From: Acestrorhynchus altus
Lineage: Eukaryota; Chordata; Actinopteri; Characiformes; Acestrorhynchidae
Direction of reading: 5' to 3'
Assembly: GCA_034509495.1 (NCBI GenBank)
Contig: CM067508.1
Coordinates: 23,295,533-23,359,532 of the forward strand
Length of the DNA stretch: 64,000 nucleotides
Position 1 is the first letter of the stretch. Each line of letters opens with the position of its first letter. Below are positions 59,004 through 64,000 of this stretch, piece after piece. The notes under the pieces were generated by a model. It saw nothing but the letters and a program-made list of their open reading frames with translations. It was not told where the DNA came from and searched no databases. The position numbers were made by a program, and so were the translations under genes.

Positions 59004-60239
59004 TTGGGACTGGTGCATAAGCTACTAAACAAGTAGCACATAATGTATAAAAAACAAGCAGCTCAGAGTATATTTTGAGAAGGAACTGGAAATTGAAATT
59101 GAAAAGGATTACTTTTGACATTTGTGCAAAATGCAACACTATTTTCCACCTTAATGGAAAGACTTCATGGCCTACTAACCTATGACTCTGTAGGACTCTG
59201 TAGGCATGTCCTTCTAGTACGTCAATGTGAGTAATATGCTGTTAGAGGCAATAATTCTCCCAAAATCATAATCCTAAATGAAATGTGTTTGCTAAAGAAA
59301 ATAAAATGTATGAAGATTAAATATTGATCGGCAGCTCTGCCCAGATCTACCCAAGTCCCTGTGGCTCCAGTCAGGCCAGAAGGGAGAAGGAATGAGGTTC
59401 TGTGTTTGGGGAAAGTTGTCTGCCCCCTTGTTTTACAGGCCTGCACTTTAGACCCAGCCGCAGTGCCTATTTTACAAGCACCGTGAACAAGCTGGAGCAG
59501 AAAGCAATTACCAGCCTGTGTCTCTGCAGTGTCCTCAGGAGAGATTACTTGGTTGTAGGCAAGGTCTACACAGCCAAGGATGCTATTCCTGGGGAAAAAA
59601 GCAGGACTTTACCACCTGCTGATGAGGCTGTCTGTGTAATCAGAATCCACTGATGGAAAGCTGTGATACAGGAGAAATGTTCTGAGGAGCCCACAGAGCT
59701 CATATCTGCTAACAGCTGTATCAACTGCCTCTCATTAAGGTTAATAGATGGCTGGATTTGAGTGGGAAGGTTATTTTATTGTTGGAAATTGTGAGCCACG
59801 GGACATGAACAATTGAACATATTCAATTTCAAGTAAAGGAAAAGAAAAAACATGAGACAAAGGGTGAGAAGGAGTAATGGGACTTATGCACAGTTTATTG
59901 CTTTTAGCATCACATTTCTTATGCATGGAAGGTTATCTGCTCACATATAGTAGGAGATTTGCTTTTCAGCTGAGTTTGATCTATCCTTGGTGTAAAACAT
60001 CCTTTCCTGGTAATGGAAAGGAGCATCTGAAGATTTAAACTGGATGTGTTACTTTGGCAGTGAGAGTCAGTATCAGTATATTATAAATTACTCCTTTAGC
60101 AAATATTATGCCCACTTTCTTCCAATCAGAATTTGTATTTTAGGGCTGCCCAATTTGCTGGTCTGCCCAAATGTCATTCAAAGAGAGAACAGACATGTAT
60201 TCACCAAGAATTGTATTTTTCACCAAATTATTACATTTT
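59004..60239. other. Unassigned sequence; GC-richer block 59330-59760
   Basis: 59330-59760 is repeat-free and GC-richer than its surroundings, a candidate conserved non-coding element. The 83-residue open frame at 59402-59653 has no recognised domain. Confidence 0.35.
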
Positions 60240-60935
60240 GCAATAATCTAATTAGCCAATTATGTGGCAGCAGTCTAGACAATCAGCTTCAGGTTTACAT
60301 CAAAAAAGGATAATGACAAATGTGATCTCAGTGATTTTGAGTGTGACATGATTGTGTTAAATGGGCTGGTTTTGAGCAGTACTGATCCCCTTGGATTTTC
60401 AGCCCAACTGTCTCTTTTTGTTGGAATAGTGTAATGAAAAAAAAAAACACATCCAGTGAGCAGCAGCTCTGCAAATAGAGGTCAACAGGGAATGTCCAGA
60501 CTGGTTGAAGCTGACAGGACAGATTGTCTACAGTAACCACCATGTACAAATGAGCAGAAAAATATCCCAGACAAATGAACAACGTTCAGAAGGATGAGCT
60601 ACAATAGCACAAGTCCATTTTGAGTTGCACTTATGTCAGGCAATAACACAAAGCTGAAGCTGCAGTGGGCACATGCTTTAACAATACTGGACATGGACAC
60701 TTGCTAAGGAACACAGATGGTCAGAATTTGGCTCCAAAAGCATGAATCCACCCAACAGTGTTGGCCAGTACAGGTTGTGTAATCATGTGTGATAGCAATC
60801 AGTTATTGTTTGAATGCCACAGCTTGCTTGAGTATTGTTGCTGACCATGTGCATCCCTGCAATTTCACAATTTAGCATCCTCTAACAGTTACTCCAGCAT
60901 GATACACCATGTCACAATGCAGAAGACAGATATGT
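60240..60935 (+). pseudogene. Tc1-like transposase relic, heavily decayed
   Basis: At the nucleotide level the order of blocks follows a common fish Tc1-like element. The leader is 'ccaattatgtggcagcagt' (60256 on). Next is a helix-turn-helix region near 60315-60460 ('cagtgattttgagtgtgaca'), then 'acatccagtgagcagcagct' and 'gaggtcaacagggaatg'. A DDE region follows near 60650-60935 ('aagctgcagtgggcacatgc', 'cagatggtcagaatttggct', 'ttgagtattgttgctgacca', 'caccatgtcacaatgcag'). Peptides such as 'LKLQWAHALTILDMDTC' are interrupted by stops in every frame. Terminal inverted repeats not found. Confidence 0.75.
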
Positions 60936-61924
60936 AAAAGTATTTAATCAAAATTGGTTTTCCCATTAAATAGCATTAACCCAATGTGGATGACATATCA
61001 CAATGAGTAATTTACGTTAGGAAGTTTGAGAGTTTGTAATTTTACTTTTTCTAATCTTTATGACTAAATAATTGAACCACTGAAGCTACGAAGTTATGAA
61101 ACACACATTTTTCCATATTGCCTGCTATTCTGTCATCTGTTTAGATATACGCAATTCAGTTTTTCAATCTCTGTTGTTTCCGTATATGCTAAGAGAGACT
61201 GGGTCTTTTGTCTGCCTTCACCCTCAAGTCACAGACATATAACATGATTGCTGACACAAAGTTATAGGTAAAAAGAACAATTTAAATGGCCTATTACAGA
61301 AAATCACACATAAGTGTTCGCTGAGGATAATTTCATATCTGTAAAATCATCTAACTGAAGAAAAGAGACAGGCATTCATAATGGAGTCTTCACTGTCATA
61401 CGCATTACTCATAACCATTGTACTGTAAATCCATTGGAGGCTGTTGTTCAGTGCCAAGCCTTATTGAAAATGTCAGAAAAAAAATATTAGAAGAGCATCA
61501 CTGAGACAACTTATGTAACTTAATTATGTAATACAGTATTAAATATGTATTTCAAGAGAAAAAAGGAACTAGTTCTCCTTAATTTTATTCAGTGTCCAAA
61601 TACTTGAATATTTTGATTTTGTTCTTTAGTCGTGTAATAATTAAAACTTTCTATTCAATAAATTAACTTCTTACAGATATATTATGAATTACTAAGTCAG
61701 TATATTCCTGAATAGGCAACCGTGCCACCTACAAAGAACGCTATTTCTACTTTTTGCATATTATTATTAATACTCCTAAAACTGAAGTAATACTGTATCC
61801 CTGCCCAGAGGGTACTGGACACATATGTGTACTATATTAAAGATAGATATACTTAGAATTGGTAGGTAAATACATATATGTATATATTTGTTGTGAGTGC
61901 ATATGTAAATATCAGTGTTCAGCA
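60936..61924. other. Unassigned AT-rich sequence
   Basis: No gene or repeat family recognised. Confidence 0.35.
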
Positions 61925-62010
61925 ACAATCTGTCCAAATATTTGTGGACATTCCTTTTAAAGAATACTTCCAGCTACTTTAAGTTGTACCTATTGCTAAC
62001 AAAGATGTAC
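61925..62010 (-). repeat. MITE family M, 3' end
   Basis: 'tgtccaaatatttgtggaca' then 'ttccttttaaagaatacttc' and 'agttgtacctattgctaac', matching the reverse complement of the 41790-41828 end. It truncates the gypsy relic that starts beside it. Confidence 0.55.
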
Positions 62011-62014
62011 AAAG

Positions 62015-63470
62015 ACTCTTTAGAGCAGATTCAGAGGAGGATGCCAGACAGCAGAGGGTGCACTCCAGGACTTGATTGACCTCCAAAGCCAGCCTAACTG
62101 CCAGCAGCTCACAGTCACACACATAATGGTTAATTTCAACTGGGTTTAGGTGATGGGAGCAGTAGGTGCAGGGGTGTAACTTCTGTTCAGGGCCTGAGTG
62201 TTGGAACAGGTCCACCCCCACACCTATTTTGGATGCATCCACCACAACCAGGAAACTGTGCTCTGGATCAGGCAGCTGGAGAACCAGGGACTGTGGATAG
62301 TAGGTGCACTTGTCAAATGCTTTCTGGCCCTGTTGTTTTCCTTGTCAGGGCAGTCAATGGGGTGGTCACAAAGCTCAAATTCTGGATGAACCACTGAAAG
62401 AATTTGGCAAAGCCCCAGAAGCACTAAACTAGGTGCACAGACAGGAGTCTTGGACAACTCTCTATGAATGTGATCTTAGCAGGGAATTCAAATTTCTCCA
62501 GCTTCACAAATAGGTGGTTCTCCAAGAACAACTAGAGACTCCTGATGTGTTCATCTGCTATCCTGCTGTAAATCAGGATGTCTTTCAGGTAGATGAACAC
62601 ATATCTGTCCAGAGCCTCCCTAAGGACTTCATTGATGTACTGTTGGAAGATAGTTGGGGCATTCATAAAAAATGGCATAACTAGATACTCGTATTGGCTG
62701 GATGGGGTGATGAACACCATCTTCCACTTGCTGCCCTCCCTGACCCTGACCAGACTTTATGCTGTGCAGGTCCAACTTAGTGAAGATGGTGACCTTTTGC
62801 AGTGCCTCAAAGGCTGAGACCATGAGGAGCAATGGATACAAGTCCTTGAGTGTAATTTGTTTGTCAAGGTCCCTGTAGTCTACAAAGCATCTTAACTCCT
62901 CATACTTCCCTGCAAAAAAGAAACCTGCTCCATCTGGTGAAGTGGATGGCTGAATATTTATGATTTCCCTCTGGGATTAATAAAGTTTTTCTGATAAAGC
63001 GCAGGGCCAGGGCCTCCTGGAAATACTCATCTATGGCCCAGCGCTCTGGCCTTGACAATGAGAATAACTCCCCCTGGGGGGACTGGTCCCAGGCAGGAGG
63101 TTGATTGTTATGTCATACGGCCAAGTTCTTGATTTGCTTTGTGTGAAACCTGACTCGCAGGACAACAGGGCAAGTTTGGTGGGACATCACTCCTGCTTTG
63201 AGTGAATGCAATAGGCAGGGGTTCCAAGCTGAGTTCCAGCTTCTGGGCCAAACCAGCACCCAGGAAGTTCCCAGATACTTCTGAGTCAAGGAAGGCAGGA
63301 ACATTGACTGCAGATGCCCCACATGATAGAGAGGCACTGAGGTAGATTCTCTTAGCTAAATGCCAGCTGCTGGCATTTCCTGAAAACTCAGAACATACTG
63401 GGCATGGGTGCTTGGAAGCCCTGCAATATAGGCACTCTTGGGTGTTATATAGCTCTTTTATCAGCTGAGG
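62015..63470 (-). mobile_element. Ty3/gypsy retrotransposon relic: gag knuckle, protease, RT, RNase H
   Basis: Minus strand, high to low coordinates. A CCHC-type knuckle remnant 'CLYCRASKHPCPVC' lies near 63395-63435. The protease start 'PAFLDSEVSGNFLGAGL' (about 63250-63310) has Asp-Ser-Glu where Asp-Ser-Gly is expected. The RT lead 'GELFSLSRPERWAIDEYFQE' is near 63020-63085, then 'DLYPLLL', 'FEALQKVTIFTKLDLH' and 'YEYLVMPFFMNAPTIFQQYI'. The active-site box reads 'YVFIYLKDILIYS', with Lys replacing the first Asp of YLDD. RNase H gives 'VDASKIGVGV' and 'CDCELLAVRLALE' (62080-62245). Frames shift several times. LTRs and integrase are absent; the left end is cut near the MITE fragment. It is a separate copy from the relic at 48345-51085. 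Confidence 0.85.
62956..62996 (+). mobile_element. About 40-bp LINE tail inserted in the gypsy RT
   Basis: 'gatttccctctgggattaat' followed by 'aaagtttttctgat' interrupts gypsy RT sequence between 'FQEALALRF' and 'IQPSTSPDGAGF', which are normally adjacent. The block resembles the 3' end of fish LINEs ('gggattaataaag' plus tail), on the opposite strand to the gypsy copy. 'tgat' at both edges may be a very short target duplication. Confidence 0.5.
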
Positions 63471-63544
63471 CTGGTCAGGGCTGATTAGCTGCCTGACACC
63501 TAGCAGTCAAAAGAGATGTCACCCTGGAGCCTGACAATATCTAC
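63471..63544. other. Unassigned junction
   Basis: Short stretch between the gypsy relic and the next repeat; it may be further decayed gag. Confidence 0.3.
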
Positions 63545-63735
63545 AAGATAGAGTAACTAGGTAGGAGTGTCTGATAGAGTGGGAAGTGGTTGGAAACAGT
63601 GTTTAAACACTCCAGCAGCATTGCTGTGTCTGATCCACTCATAACAGCACAACACATGCCAAAATTAACACAGGGCTCAATTACGAGATCACTAACCGTG
63701 CCAACATAGCAAGGTGGGGAATCCAGTAAGGTGGT
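63545..63735. repeat. Copy of palindromic repeat family P
   Basis: 'tagagtaactaggtaggagt', 'gtctgatagagtgggaagtg', 'gtgtttaaacactccagcag', 'ttgctgtgtctgatccactc' and 'ataacagcacaacacatgcc' match the copies near 115-235 and 21470-21770. Confidence 0.65.
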
Positions 63736-64000
63736 AGACAGAGCTAAATACAAGACCTGCTGATGAAGATACCCATTTATTATTTTATTGGGGAGTTATG
63801 GTTTGTGCCTAACATTTATTTGCCACTTGACGAGGGAGGGGTAGAATAAAAAGTTAGGAACTCTTTAATATGCCTGCCAGCATCTTTATTTATGAATAGT
63901 AAATGTTTCATGATTTCTTGCCAGAGATCTCAGCTATATTTTCTAGTGAGGGCAGCAAAAAACATTCAGCCAGAAATTCACACATTTTCTGACTGAGCCA
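63736..64000. other. Unassigned sequence at window end
   Basis: AT-rich, no gene recognised. Confidence 0.35.

Overview
This window looks like intergenic or intronic DNA from a teleost fish. The evidence is AT-rich sequence full of di- to pentanucleotide microsatellites, tRNA-derived SINEs, L2-type and jockey/CR1-like LINEs, Ty3/gypsy retrotransposon remnants, and Tc1-like, hAT and PIF/Harbinger DNA transposons in broken copies. Several repeat families resemble ones I associate with otophysan fishes (characins, catfishes, carps), but that placement rests on memory, not on a search. I found no exon of a host protein-coding gene, no tRNA, rRNA or CRISPR array, and no intact transposase or reverse transcriptase. 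All open frames above 60 codons are chance frames, microsatellite translations or pieces of dead mobile elements.

Layout. 0-13.8 kb: one copy of a palindromic repeat, a LINE 3' end, a degenerate telomere-like tract, microsatellites and a 281-bp TA-flanked MITE. 13.8-20 kb: a possible LTR, a Harbinger transposase relic, then an hAT transposase relic on the minus strand, split by a 1.15-kb imperfect palindrome and followed by an L2 fragment. 20-30 kb: repeat copies, a SINE, an internally deleted LINE on the minus strand, a 21-bp minisatellite and a Tc1-like 3' half. 30-37 kb: a mini LINE derivative, a Tc1-like element with both ~165-bp terminal inverted repeats, a SINE with clear A and B boxes, and a minisatellite split by an interspersed repeat. 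37-48 kb: microsatellites, two LINE relics lying head to tail and MITE copies. 48.3-51.1 kb: a gypsy relic (minus) carrying a nested L2 insertion with a 6-bp target-site duplication and an inverted protease segment. 52-64 kb: MITEs, three Tc1-like transposase relics, a LINE tail, and a second gypsy relic (gag knuckle, protease, RT, RNase H, minus) carrying a tiny LINE-tail insertion.

Nothing here works together as a pathway. The interest lies in the nesting order of the elements, which gives a relative insertion history, and in the long palindrome, whose arms carry splice-site-like motifs. Several GC-richer repeat-free stretches could be conserved non-coding elements, but this cannot be decided without comparison to other genomes.
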